The position numbers and the translations under genes are program-made. A stretch of 64,000 bases of DNA from Ga0077555 sp050187415 (lineage in GTDB: Bacteria; Pseudomonadota; Alphaproteobacteria; Rhizobiales; Hyphomicrobiaceae), in assembly GCA_050187415.1 (NCBI GenBank), contig JBFWXN010000002.1, positions 1 through 64,000 of the forward strand. Reading direction: 5' to 3'. Under the pieces are notes generated by a model. The model saw nothing but the letters and a program-made list of their open reading frames with translations. It was not told where the DNA came from and did no database searches. Every line of letters starts with the position of its first letter. Positions within the stretch are counted from its first letter, which is position 1. This document shows positions 31,501 to 39,599 of this stretch, piece after piece.

Positions 31501-32345
31501 GCCGCCAGCGCCGCCTCGGCCGCGGCCCGATACTGGGCGTTGTCCTCGGGCTTCATCTGGAAGAGTTTGTGCCAGAATCCGAAGTCGACGCACAAAAGCG
31601 CCAGGGCGCACCATGCGACAAGCCCCGCCATCGGGAAGATCGACTTGTGATTGGCCGCGAAAACCGCGGTCAGAAACACGGCGAGAAGTCCCGTGATCCC
31701 GAGCATGATGCCATTGAAGAGCTGCCGGTCGCGCTGCCTCTGCTCGAAGGCGATCGGCTGCCACAGATTGATCCGCGAGAAGCGGTCGGAGGCGAGTTCC
31801 GCCACGTAGGTAATCGTCTGGCCGCGCTCGATCGTGAGGCGATAGATGTCGACGCGGTCGTTCTTCACCCTCTCCGGCGCATAGCCCGCCGAATGCGTGA
31901 CCGCCGAGATGCGGCGTGCGTCGAGATCCGGCCACACGACCCCCGACCCGATCGGCGTGTATCGATCGGCCGTCAGCCAGAGCTCGATCACCTTGTTGGT
32001 CGGATTGGTCAGCGCAAACGCGAGCCAGTTTGGATTTGTGCCGGGCGTCGACGCCTTGACGGCCATGCGCGCCGTAGCGCCGTCCGCACCCGGTGCCATC
32101 TCGATCTGAAGCGTATCGCCGCGGCCTTCGTAGGCCTCACCCAAGGCCGAAACCTCGAGCCGGTCCTGATCCCCGGTCAAGGAAATCGGCTTCAGAGCAA
32201 AGGCCGGACCGGCATGAAGCACGAGGCAGATCAGCAGGAGCATGACAGTTGCAACGGGCCCCGACGCGATGCCCATCGCCGTCGCCACCCGTCTGTTCCG
32301 TGTCCAGCCGTCTGTGCGTGCCGTTGTCCCCCGGTCCCGCCTCAT
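28593..32345 (-). CDS. Large membrane GGDEF-EAL protein with degenerate active sites
   Basis: This is a 1250-residue protein. A signal or first helix lies at about 28-50 and a periplasmic beta-rich sensor at 51-205. About seven helices (210-405) form a 7TMR-DISM-like layout. A PAS domain (425-545), GGDEF (548-715), EAL (725-975) and a Pro-rich disordered tail (1000-1240) follow. GGDEF reads GGDQF (633-637). The EAL motif reads EAV (760-762). The metal-site Asn is Ser822 (LSIS), DDFG is MERFG (883-886), and AEGVE is GDGVA (940-944). Neither synthesis nor hydrolysis of c-di-GMP is expected, so a receptor or scaffold role is likely (inference). It overlaps the GNAT gene by 4 nt and ends the thrC-side block. 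Confidence 0.85.
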   Translation of the reverse strand: MRRDRGTTARTDGWTRNRRVATAMGIASGPVATVMLLLICLVLHAGPAFALKPISLTGDQDRLEVSALGEAYEGRGDTLQIEMAPGADGATARMAVKASTPGTNPNWLAFALTNPTNKVIELWLTADRYTPIGSGVVWPDLDARRISAVTHSAGYAPERVKNDRVDIYRLTIERGQTITYVAELASDRFSRINLWQPIAFEQRQRDRQLFNGIMLGITGLLAVFLTAVFAANHKSIFPMAGLVAWCALALLCVDFGFWHKLFQMKPEDNAQYRAAAEAALAASLVIFLTAFLRVNLWGGFARTLFVVWIAAQLAIVGVAVLDPRLAATVARLSLALIGGLGFALILVLALRGLDRALALMPTWILFLAWLFGAAVTLTGRMSGEFAISGLVAGLVLILVLIGFTVTQYAFRSAEPMLGVGQGGQQLRIAAMDRAGVAFWEWNVRRDELRLDHDIEAALGLGPGELPSGVDEFLAYVHPADRERFRLELLAIRERDGGSVRASIRVRHADSSYRWLEFEGASVPTSDRRNLRCVGLVRDTSDQRRAQERLLHDAVFDSLTSLPNRELFLDRLGGVLQRVRDGLSGQVAVIFVDVDRFRSINASFGIVVGDSIILTVSRRISRILGDEGALARIGGDQFAMFVSGSAPAELAAFAERLRLSLRSPIRIAGEEIVLTGSIGIALGDGTEDGPRELLRNAEVAMYRAKRQGSDRAEIFSPDMQSERAERLQLERDLAQAIQDRRLTLLYQPIVALSNDELIGFEAVVRWQHPKLGILSPSDVMPLAERADLAARLGAYVLDRALSDIARWQQELPRPEHPLFVTLSISSRQLLSLELVQEVRNARARSVLPAGTVRLEIPESLVMDNPEQATRVLDLLHEAGVELWMERFGTGYSSLAYLGRFPFDAFKIDKALVEWSSQGERDAALVRSVVAIAHELGRKVVGDGVASAEDAAFLRAIGCHYAQGFHYGEAMGEDEIVRLLRLIRKSERRMRRRGMVRGQEKKKSGESATDGSVPTNGANGAGAGGYQTTAVTPPKPRIDPAVQIGAQVSSRPSAPPGAVSGPPPRTQPPGPLPVRQTMVRTKPVRSAPPRTMPPPSATRPPDRSPQPAGSAPTGPPVSRAQTGQPPPPPANGSVSAVRAPFAASPSHSPSHSGTQATPPVPPASQAGPSGQSSNGIRPAMSPAPRAPMPHAGPAETTGRSSPAAHFDLRNSAIASLSPAVARSLARLAGNSDAASDSTKGPATKSEPPEAAE

Positions 32346-33049
32346 GCCGCGCGTCCCTCCGCGGTTGTGGCAGGTAGCTCGGTCGCAGCGGCGGGTCGTT
32401 GACCCGCGTCAGGCATCCCCTGCCGCTCCGCCGCGGCCGTCCCCTCGCCTGCGACGACCTCTTTCGCCTCCGCGTCGTGCCGCAGGCGGGCAAACAGCAA
32501 GTGATCCTCGAAGGTACCATTGATCATCAGATACCGTCGCGCGAGCCCTTCATGGCGAAACGCCGCCCGCTCGAGAACCCCGATCGAAGCCCGGTTCCTC
32601 GGCATGCAGGCCGCCTCGACCCGATTGAGCTCGAGCTGCTCGAACGCGTACCGCAAGACGCCCTCCAGCGCCTCGCTCGCGTAGCCCTGGCGGATGAACG
32701 GAAGCCCTATCCAATAGCCGACAGAAGCGGACTGCGTGACACCACGTCGGATATTCGTAAGCGTGACGCCGCCCAGCAGCGTATTGTCGGCCGCGCGCTG
32801 GATAAGAAACGCAGCACCCGTGCCACGGCGCCGGTCCAGCCGATAGCGCCTCAAGCGGCGCCGAAATGCCCCTCGTGACAACTCGTCCGGCGACCATGCC
32901 GGCTCGAACGGCTCGAGGTGTTGGCGGCTCGACTCGCGCAGCAAGGACCACATCTCGTAGTGGCGGATATCCGGCTCGACAAGCAGAACGCGTCCGTTCC
33001 GGAGGGGTGGCCCCGAACGTGCGAACAGCCTATTGAGCGTCAGTCCCAT
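32342..33049 (-). CDS. GNAT N-acetyltransferase (RimJ/RimL-like)
   Basis: This 235-residue protein has a GNAT domain at about 20-190. The beta-bulge segment is LLGGVTLTNIRRG. The acetyl-CoA loop is GYWIGLPFIRQGYASEAL (R-x-G-Y-A/G), and NRVEAACMPRNRASIGVLER is typical of RimJ-type N-terminal acetylases of ribosomal proteins. A 40-residue Ala/Glu-rich tail follows. Its place after the M16 peptidase gene matches the conserved alphaproteobacterial order. The 4-nt overlap with the downstream EAL gene suggests co-transcription. Confidence 0.85.
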   Translation of the reverse strand: MGLTLNRLFARSGPPLRNGRVLLVEPDIRHYEMWSLLRESSRQHLEPFEPAWSPDELSRGAFRRRLRRYRLDRRRGTGAAFLIQRAADNTLLGGVTLTNIRRGVTQSASVGYWIGLPFIRQGYASEALEGVLRYAFEQLELNRVEAACMPRNRASIGVLERAAFRHEGLARRYLMINGTFEDHLLFARLRHDAEAKEVVAGEGTAAAERQGMPDAGQRPAAATELPATTAEGRAA

Positions 33050-33078
33050 GTCCTGCCGTCGAGCTCCGCTCGCTTACC

Positions 33079-34350
33079 TTAGCCAGCCGCAGCAGCGGAC
33101 TGGTCGGCAACCTCCTGCAATCCCCCGCTCTGATTGCCGCCAACCAGTGCGATCGACAGCTCCGAGCCCGTCATCAGCCGCTCGGCAACCCGCCGCACAC
33201 CGTCGGCAGTCACCGCATCGACCTTGCCGATCAGCTCCTCTGCAGGCAGCAGCCGGTCGAAGGCAAGAAGCTGACGAGCCATCTGTTCCGCACGCGAAAC
33301 CGAGCTTTCGAGGCTCATCAGCAGACCCGTCTTGAGTTGCGCCTTGGCTCGCTGAATCTCACGCTCATCTGGCTTTTCCGAGACGGCGCGAGACAACTCC
33401 TGCTGCACGACGTCAACCAATTCCTGCAGAGTCTCGGCGCCTGTAGAAGCGTGCACCGAAAGCAGCCCCACGTCGCTGAGCCCCCAGGCGGACGAATAGA
33501 TGGAATAGCAAAGGCCCCGCTTCTCCCGCACCTCTTGGAACAGGCGCGACGACATCCCTCCCCCGAGCAGTCCGGACAGGACCTGTGCCGAGTAGAAATC
33601 GGCATCGAGATAGGCGAGCCCGCGGTAACCAAGAACCACATGAGCTTGCTCGAAGGGCCGCGTCGAGATCCTGGAGCCCCCGACATAGCTCGCGAGCTTC
33701 GCGTTCGGAGCCTCACCAGATGGCAATCCGCCGAACAGATCCTCCGCAAACTTCACAAATGTCTCGTGCCGGATCTTGCCCGCCGCCGACAGAACCATGC
33801 TCCCCGCCCGATATCGTGCTCCGAGAAATCGGCGCAACTCGTTGGCGGAGATGCCCGTGACGCTTTCGGGCGTTCCGAGAATGGGACGTCCAAGCGCCTG
33901 ATCAGGAAACGCGGCGTCCTGGAAGAGATCGTAGACCGTGTCGTCGGGGCTGTCCCGCGTCGACGCGATCTCTTGGAGGATAACCTCCCGCTCACGCTCC
34001 AGCTCGTCCTCGGCATAGAGAGAATTCTGGATGATGTCGGCAAGGATATCGAGCGCGACATGCACGTCGTCCTTCAGCACCCGGGCATAGTAGCAGGTGG
34101 TATCCAGGCTGGTCGCAGCGTTGAGATCACCGCCCACCTGCTCGATCTCCTCCACGATCTCGAGTGCCGTGCGACGTCGCGTGCCTTTGAATGCCATATG
34201 CTCGAGAAGGTGAGAAATGCCATGCTCGGACTGCGCCTCATGCCGGGCGCCCGAGGCCACCCATAGGCCGAGCGCTACCGTCCCGAGATGCGGCATCTCG
34301 TGCGATACGACGCGAAGACCATTCGACAAACGTGACTGATGGGTCGTCAT
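33079..34350 (-). CDS. M16 family zinc peptidase (processing-peptidase-like)
   Basis: This 423-residue single-chain peptidase has the inverted zinc motif HLLEH (His47, Glu50, His51) in ISHLLEHMAFKGT, and the downstream Glu region of the family. A C-terminal inactive repeat includes RGLCYSIYSSAWGLSDVGLL. It is related to mitochondrial processing peptidase beta and bacterial PqqL/YmxG proteins and probably degrades peptides. Its start overlaps the thrC stop by 1 nt. Position directly after thrC is conserved in Rhizobiales (recalled). Confidence 0.9.
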   Translation of the reverse strand: MTTHQSRLSNGLRVVSHEMPHLGTVALGLWVASGARHEAQSEHGISHLLEHMAFKGTRRRTALEIVEEIEQVGGDLNAATSLDTTCYYARVLKDDVHVALDILADIIQNSLYAEDELEREREVILQEIASTRDSPDDTVYDLFQDAAFPDQALGRPILGTPESVTGISANELRRFLGARYRAGSMVLSAAGKIRHETFVKFAEDLFGGLPSGEAPNAKLASYVGGSRISTRPFEQAHVVLGYRGLAYLDADFYSAQVLSGLLGGGMSSRLFQEVREKRGLCYSIYSSAWGLSDVGLLSVHASTGAETLQELVDVVQQELSRAVSEKPDEREIQRAKAQLKTGLLMSLESSVSRAEQMARQLLAFDRLLPAEELIGKVDAVTADGVRRVAERLMTGSELSIALVGGNQSGGLQEVADQSAAAAG

Positions 34351-35756
34351 TAAGGGGTACTCCTGCGACCTGCACGCGCCTCGATGAATGCCGCGATGGC
34401 GGCCGCATCCCCTGGCACGCGATTGATTCGCTCAGGCAACCGGGCCTGACGCGCAACTGTGTCGGGTGCGTCGGGCGGATGCCCGACCGCTTCGCGGATC
34501 GCGTCCGGAAATTTCGCCGGATGTGCCGTCGCCAGCGTGATCATCGGCGCGCTTCTGTCCCGCGAAACGCGGCGCGCAACGGCGGTCCCGACGGCGGTAT
34601 GCGGATCAGCCAAATAGCCAGCTTCGTGCTCGAGCCGGCGGATCTCCGCTATCGTCTCGTCCTCCGGGGTACGCCCTGCTTCGAAGAGCTCGCGCAACTG
34701 CCTGAGCTCCTCGTGCTCGAGCGCAAATCTTCCAGCACTCCGAAGCGCGGCCATCTCGTCGTTGAGCCGGGACGGGTTGCGCCCCGCGAGTTCGAAAAGC
34801 AGCCGCTCGAAATTCGACGAGATTTGGATATCCATGCTCGGTGAATGGGTCGCGACCACGCCTCGCGTCTCGTAAATGCCGGTTTCCAGCGTGCGCACGA
34901 GGATATCATTGACATTGGTTGCGACGACCAGCCGCTCGACCGGGAGACCCATCCGGGCCGCAGCGTACCCGGCAAAAATGTCTCCGAAGTTCCCCGTCGG
35001 GACCGTGAAGCTCATCCGTCGCTCGGGCGCCCCGAGGGCCGCGGCAGACGTGAAATAGTAGACGATCTGCGCGACGAGGCGCGCCCAGTTGATCGAGTTC
35101 ACGCCGGCAAGCCCGAGCCGGTCGCGCAGTTCGAGGTCGTTGAACAGCGACTTCACGATATTCTGGCAATCGTCGAACGTGCCATCGACCGCGAGAGCAT
35201 AGACATTGGCGTCATCGGGCGTGGTCATCTGGCGCCGCTGCACCTCGCTGACACGTCCGTGCGGATAGAGAATGAAGATGTCGATCGACTGTCGGCCACG
35301 AAACGCGTCGATCGCGGCCCCGCCGGTGTCCCCCGACGTCGCTCCGACGATCGTCGCCCGCCTGTCGCGCTGCGTGAGCGCGCGATCCATCAGGCGCGAC
35401 AGCACCTGCATGGCGACATCCTTGAACGCCAGCGTCGGCCCATGGAAGAGCTCGAGAATCCAGTCGGACGGTCCGATTTGAACCAGCGGGGCCACCGCCG
35501 GGTGCCGGAACGGCGCGTAGGCCTCGGCGATAATGCCTGACAGAGAGGCATCGTCGATCTCCCCACCGACGAACGGCCGCATGACGTCCAGCGCCACATC
35601 CTCGTACCGCTGCCCGGCAAAACGCGCGATGTCACCTCGTGAAATTTGAGGCCATGCTTCGGGCACATAGAGCCCGCCATCCCGCGCGAGCCCGGTCAGG
35701 AGCACATCCTCGAAGCCCAGCGACGGAGCCTTGCCCCGAGTGCTGACATATTTCAC
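34350..35756 (-). CDS. thrC: Threonine synthase
   Basis: This 468-residue PLP enzyme converts O-phospho-homoserine to threonine. The N-terminal MKYVSTRGKAPSLGFEDVLL is characteristic. The PLP lysine lies in HGPTLAFKDVAMQVL. The phosphate-binding loop is GATSGDTGGAAIDAF, and VPTGNFGDIFAGYAA is also diagnostic. The length matches the proteobacterial type. It is followed without a gap by the M16 peptidase and preceded by the SURF1 gene across 129 bp. Confidence 0.95.
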   Translation of the reverse strand: MKYVSTRGKAPSLGFEDVLLTGLARDGGLYVPEAWPQISRGDIARFAGQRYEDVALDVMRPFVGGEIDDASLSGIIAEAYAPFRHPAVAPLVQIGPSDWILELFHGPTLAFKDVAMQVLSRLMDRALTQRDRRATIVGATSGDTGGAAIDAFRGRQSIDIFILYPHGRVSEVQRRQMTTPDDANVYALAVDGTFDDCQNIVKSLFNDLELRDRLGLAGVNSINWARLVAQIVYYFTSAAALGAPERRMSFTVPTGNFGDIFAGYAAARMGLPVERLVVATNVNDILVRTLETGIYETRGVVATHSPSMDIQISSNFERLLFELAGRNPSRLNDEMAALRSAGRFALEHEELRQLRELFEAGRTPEDETIAEIRRLEHEAGYLADPHTAVGTAVARRVSRDRSAPMITLATAHPAKFPDAIREAVGHPPDAPDTVARQARLPERINRVPGDAAAIAAFIEARAGRRSTP

Positions 35757-35885
35757 GCTGATTGGCCCTCGGCTAAGACTGCAGCTCGCACACTACCACG
35801 GCCGAGCGAACCTATCGGCGAAGCGGGACCGCCACAAGGCCACCCGGCTCAGGACGACCGGCTGTCCCCAGCGATAACACCAATT

Positions 35886-36644
35886 TTAGGTTGCAGACTC
35901 TGTATTCTCGCGGTCACGCTGCAATCGCGATCGCACAAATGCCACATAAACTCCAACAAGTGTGGCAGCAATACCATACCAAGTCACAGCGTACTGCAAA
36001 TGGCTGTTCGGCAGAGTGAGTCGCGTGACGCCCCCCTGTGGTGCCGGCGGTGGGGCAGACCCAGCTTCTGCGTCGATCGCAAAGAGTGTGATTGCGGCGC
36101 TCGGGTTCGAAAACATCGATCGCGCCATGCCGGCGATGTCGCGCCAGTACCAGTTGTTCCGGGTGACGTCATTGTCGGGCGTGAAATAATGCTTCGGCTC
36201 GGGCATGCGCAGCAGACCGACCAATGAAACGACGCCGGCGGGCTCCGGTCGCGTGGCCGGATCGCGGCGCGCTTCGGGCACAAAGCCGCGATTGACGATG
36301 ACGATGGCGCCGGAGTCAGTCCTCAAGGGCGCATAGACGTGCCAGCCAGGACCGCTGGAAGATGGTGCCCACAAGTATCGCTCGAGGCCTGGAATCCACC
36401 GGCCGTTGACAGCGACCCGCGTATATTCGAGGTCTTCCCCTCGCTTCGTCGCAGCGAGCGCCTCTGCCAGTGGGATGGCTGGCGCGTGCGTGCGGGCCTC
36501 GATGTGTGCGATGAGGTTGTTTTTCCAATGGAGACGCTGGATCTGCCATGTGCCGAGACCGAGAAGGGCGACCAGCGCTATGACGCTGAAGACGCTCGGC
36601 CATAGCAATCCATGTCGACGCTCCGCGGCCATCATCTCAAGCAT
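35886..36644 (-). CDS. SURF1 family cytochrome oxidase assembly protein
   Basis: This 252-residue protein has the two terminal helices of SURF1 (about 15-33 and 218-236). The characteristic motifs are LGTWQIQRLHWKNNLI, GPGWHVYAPLRTDSG, IVNRGFVPEARR and HLQYAVTWYGIAATL. It inserts in the inner membrane and helps deliver heme a to cytochrome c oxidase subunit I. The DUF983 gene overlaps its start by 8 nt. The expected cox genes are not next to it in the window. Confidence 0.9.
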   Translation of the reverse strand: MLEMMAAERRHGLLWPSVFSVIALVALLGLGTWQIQRLHWKNNLIAHIEARTHAPAIPLAEALAATKRGEDLEYTRVAVNGRWIPGLERYLWAPSSSGPGWHVYAPLRTDSGAIVIVNRGFVPEARRDPATRPEPAGVVSLVGLLRMPEPKHYFTPDNDVTRNNWYWRDIAGMARSMFSNPSAAITLFAIDAEAGSAPPPAPQGGVTRLTLPNSHLQYAVTWYGIAATLVGVYVAFVRSRLQRDRENTESAT

Positions 36645-37026
36645 CCGGTCCTTTCACGTCGCCGCCTCCCGCCGGCCGCGCCGCATAGTGCAGTTGCAGG
36701 GCCGCAAGCGTCGATTTGAGAACCTTGAGCAAGCCGATCGCCAGCAGTGGTGTAAGGATGCCCCACAGCAGCAAGTGCCCCCAGATCGGCACACCGAACT
36801 TGAACTCTGCGATCAATGCCCCACCGAGCACGACAAAGCCCAGGATCAAGATCGCGAAGACCGCCGGCCCGTCGCCGGATTCGATGAAATCGTAGTCGAG
36901 GCCGCACGCCTCACATTTGTCCTTCGGCGTCAGCGAGCCCCATCGAGCGAACAAGTGTCCTTTTCCGCAGCGCGGGCATCGGCAGGTCAGTCCCACCACG
37001 AACGGCGACGGAGGCGTACCGGTCAT
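36637..37026 (-). CDS. DUF983 membrane protein
   Basis: This 129-residue protein has an N-terminal zinc ribbon with paired cysteine motifs (CRCPRCGKG and CEACGLDY). Two transmembrane helices follow (about 56-76 and 85-105). DUF983 proteins are found next to cytochrome c oxidase assembly genes and are assumed to take part in that process. ATG 37026 (MTGTPPSPF) is chosen; the longer frame upstream is not coding. In relatives a cox3 gene stands directly upstream, but here a divergent nitroreductase follows instead. Confidence 0.85.
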   Translation of the reverse strand: MTGTPPSPFVVGLTCRCPRCGKGHLFARWGSLTPKDKCEACGLDYDFIESGDGPAVFAILILGFVVLGGALIAEFKFGVPIWGHLLLWGILTPLLAIGLLKVLKSTLAALQLHYAARPAGGGDVKGPDA

Positions 37027-37236
37027 TTGGCGATTGTCCAAGAGCTGAAGCGGTGATCGACACCGAACGTCACCACTACATCTCGGTTCGCCATCGATCG
37101 GTCGCAACCCGGCCAATCGACGCGGGTTTGCGGCGGAACCGGCGATGTGGACGCTGGGCAAGCACCTCATGTCCGGACTATCTATACCGCGAACGGCAGG
37201 CCTCGTGGCCGCCAAACATGAGATGAGGTCCAAACG

Positions 37237-37974
37237 ATGCAGCGCGAAAGCAGGGCGGAGACGAGCGCCGATTCCAAATTCGGCGGGCGGATCGGCATCA
37301 CGGTCGAGGATGCCATCCGCGGTCGCCAGTCGATCCGGGCCTTTCGGTCCCGTCCCGTCCCGCGCGACTTGATTGCGCGCATTATTGAGACCGCCGGCCG
37401 CGCTCCGTCAGGAACCAACATTCAACCCTGGAAAGTCTATGTCGCGGACGGCGCGGTCCGCGATCAGATCGTCGCCGAGATGTGCACGGCCTACGATACG
37501 GCGCCCGAACCCGAGCGCCCCTATAACTACTACCCGCAGAAATGGCGCGAGCCCTACATCGGACGGCGGCGTAAATGCGGCTGGGGCCTCTATGGCACCT
37601 TGGGCATAACGCGCGACGACAAGGAGGGCATGCGGCTGCAGCGGCGCGGCAACTACGAGCTGTTCGGCGCGCCTGTAGGCCTCTTTTTCACCATCGACAA
37701 AGACATGGAGATCGGCTCCTGGCTCGACACCGGCATGTTCATCCAGTCGCTGATGATCGCGGCCCGTGAATTTGGCCTGGAAACATGCCCGCAGGCGGCG
37801 CTCGCCAACTATCACGAGCTGCTGCGCAAGCGGCTCGGCATACCCGACATCGAGCAGATGGTCTGTGGCATGGCGCTCGGTTACCCCGACCCCGACGCCA
37901 AGGTGAACACGTTCCGCACCGAGCGCGAACCCGTCGAGGTGTTCACGACCTTCGTCGACGAGTTGCAGGGCTGA
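37237..37974 (+). CDS. Nitroreductase family flavoprotein
   Basis: This 245-residue FMN-dependent oxidoreductase has the FMN-phosphate motif RGRQSIRAFRSRPVPRD. The second FMN contact is RAPSGTNIQPWKVYV, and the C-terminal ALGYPDPDAKVNTFRTER is also typical. The insertion YNYYPQKWREPYIGRRRKCG is seen in nitrobenzoate or nitro-aromatic reductase-type members. The electron donor is NAD(P)H and the natural substrate is unknown. It is monocistronic, divergent from DUF983 and convergent with ppx. Confidence 0.85.
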   Translation: MQRESRAETSADSKFGGRIGITVEDAIRGRQSIRAFRSRPVPRDLIARIIETAGRAPSGTNIQPWKVYVADGAVRDQIVAEMCTAYDTAPEPERPYNYYPQKWREPYIGRRRKCGWGLYGTLGITRDDKEGMRLQRRGNYELFGAPVGLFFTIDKDMEIGSWLDTGMFIQSLMIAAREFGLETCPQAALANYHELLRKRLGIPDIEQMVCGMALGYPDPDAKVNTFRTEREPVEVFTTFVDELQG

Positions 37975-38039
37975 CGACCGCACAACCGAGCGAACCGGGT
38001 GGTCGCACCAGCCTCGCTCCCGATGCCTGGATGCGATAC

Positions 38040-39578
38040 TCAGCCGAGCCGAATCTCCGGCCGCCGGTCGAGGAGCTGAGCCAGCGCCGCGAATCGGCGC
38101 TGCAAGCGCTCGCCATCCAGATGACGGTGCGCCGGTGGCAAGTGCAGCACAAGGCGATCACCCTCGTAGCTGACCGGCGTCTCGTCGATCGTCCCGGGCA
38201 TCCCGATCGAGAGCATGTGCGCCGCTCTGATCGCGGCCCCGAGGATGCGGGCCCTGCGGATCAGTCGTCGAGGGGCCAGCACTTTGAGCCGCTCCGAAAG
38301 ATCGTCGCCGCCGTCACCCTCGCCAGGTCCCGTGTGCCGGAAGTAAACGGTCAGTGCCAGGAAGACGCGCCCGGGGTGATCGATGCCGTTGAGCGCCGCA
38401 TGCGCGATCACATTCAGGCTCTGCTCACCGCGATAATCCGGCATCGCCCGCCAGCCGATGTCCGACAGCAGACAGGCCGCTTTCCTCAACCTGCGTTCCT
38501 CCTCGGTCTCCTTCGGACCCGGCGGTTGAAAGAGAGGCGCAGTCCACGCGTCGAGCTCGTGCGCGTGTTCCAGCGACCGCGATCTCAGACGGGCATAATC
38601 CTCGGCAAAGGCCAACAGGGGGTCCTTTTGTCTCTCCGACTGGGCGAGGAGCGAATAGAGTAGCCCCTCGCGAATGCCGAAGACCGAGAACACAACCTCG
38701 GACGGTTGCATCCGCTCGACGAGCCGCTCGAGCACGAGCGCCCCAAACGGCAGTACCTCACGGCGCGACCGCGACACCTGCTCGCCGCCCTTGAGATCGG
38801 TCAGCCGCTTGGCCTTGCGCACCGCCTCCGTCAGATCGAGCGCCGCCCGCGCCGACAGCCGATATCCGTGCATGACGTGCAGTGGATAGTCGGTCATGGC
38901 CATATGCAGCTTGCCGAGCGCCCGCCACGTACCACCGACCGCGAAAAAGGTTCGCCCGCGCCCCGCCTCGATCCATGGCAGCGTCGCGAGCTGCTGATCG
39001 ATCAACTCGACGCCTTTCTCGATGCGGCCTCCGGTCTGGTCGATCAGCCGCAGGCCGCCGAGCGGCAGCGTCACCGCCGTGCGTCGCCGCCCGCCCTCGA
39101 CATCGATCAGCTCGAGACTGCCACCGCCGAGGTCGCCCGCAATACCGTCGGGATTGCGGAAGCCCATTTCGATGCCGAAGGCGGCAAGCTCCGCCTCACG
39201 CTCGCCGGACAGCACCTGGATCGGCTCGCCGAGCACCTTTTCGGCCGCTGCGATAAACGGCGCGCCGTTGGTCGCTTCGCGCACCGCTGCCGTCGCGACC
39301 GCACGGATATTCTTGACGTGAAGGTTGCGTGCCACGCCCTTGAAGCGCCTGAGCGCGGCCAACGCCCGCTCGACGCCCTCGGCACTGAGACGTCCGCTCG
39401 TGACCAGCCCCCGGCCGAGGCCGCACGGCACCTTCTCGTTGAAGAGCGGGATGGGGCTGCGCACGGCGCCTTCGTAGACCACCAACCGCACCGAGTGGGA
39501 TCCGATGTCGACCACCGCGATCGGCTCGAGATCGGTCAGTCGACCTTTCCCTCCCTGCATACTGCCGAATTCAGCCAC
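38040..39578 (-). CDS. ppx: Exopolyphosphatase (Ppx/GppA family)
   Basis: This 512-residue ASKHA-fold phosphatase has the phosphate-1 motif AVVDIGSHSVRLVVYEG, the Glu/phosphate-2 motif IAGDLGGGSLELIDVEGG, and VFSVFGIREGLLYSLLAQ. A C-terminal HD-like domain lies at about 320-505. It hydrolyses polyphosphate from the end, or pppGpp. It follows ppk with a 21-bp gap, a classic co-transcribed pair for polyphosphate turnover. Confidence 0.9.
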   Translation of the reverse strand: MAEFGSMQGGKGRLTDLEPIAVVDIGSHSVRLVVYEGAVRSPIPLFNEKVPCGLGRGLVTSGRLSAEGVERALAALRRFKGVARNLHVKNIRAVATAAVREATNGAPFIAAAEKVLGEPIQVLSGEREAELAAFGIEMGFRNPDGIAGDLGGGSLELIDVEGGRRRTAVTLPLGGLRLIDQTGGRIEKGVELIDQQLATLPWIEAGRGRTFFAVGGTWRALGKLHMAMTDYPLHVMHGYRLSARAALDLTEAVRKAKRLTDLKGGEQVSRSRREVLPFGALVLERLVERMQPSEVVFSVFGIREGLLYSLLAQSERQKDPLLAFAEDYARLRSRSLEHAHELDAWTAPLFQPPGPKETEEERRLRKAACLLSDIGWRAMPDYRGEQSLNVIAHAALNGIDHPGRVFLALTVYFRHTGPGEGDGGDDLSERLKVLAPRRLIRRARILGAAIRAAHMLSIGMPGTIDETPVSYEGDRLVLHLPPAHRHLDGERLQRRFAALAQLLDRRPEIRLG

Positions 39579-39599
39579 TCGATCGGCCTCGATCTCGTA

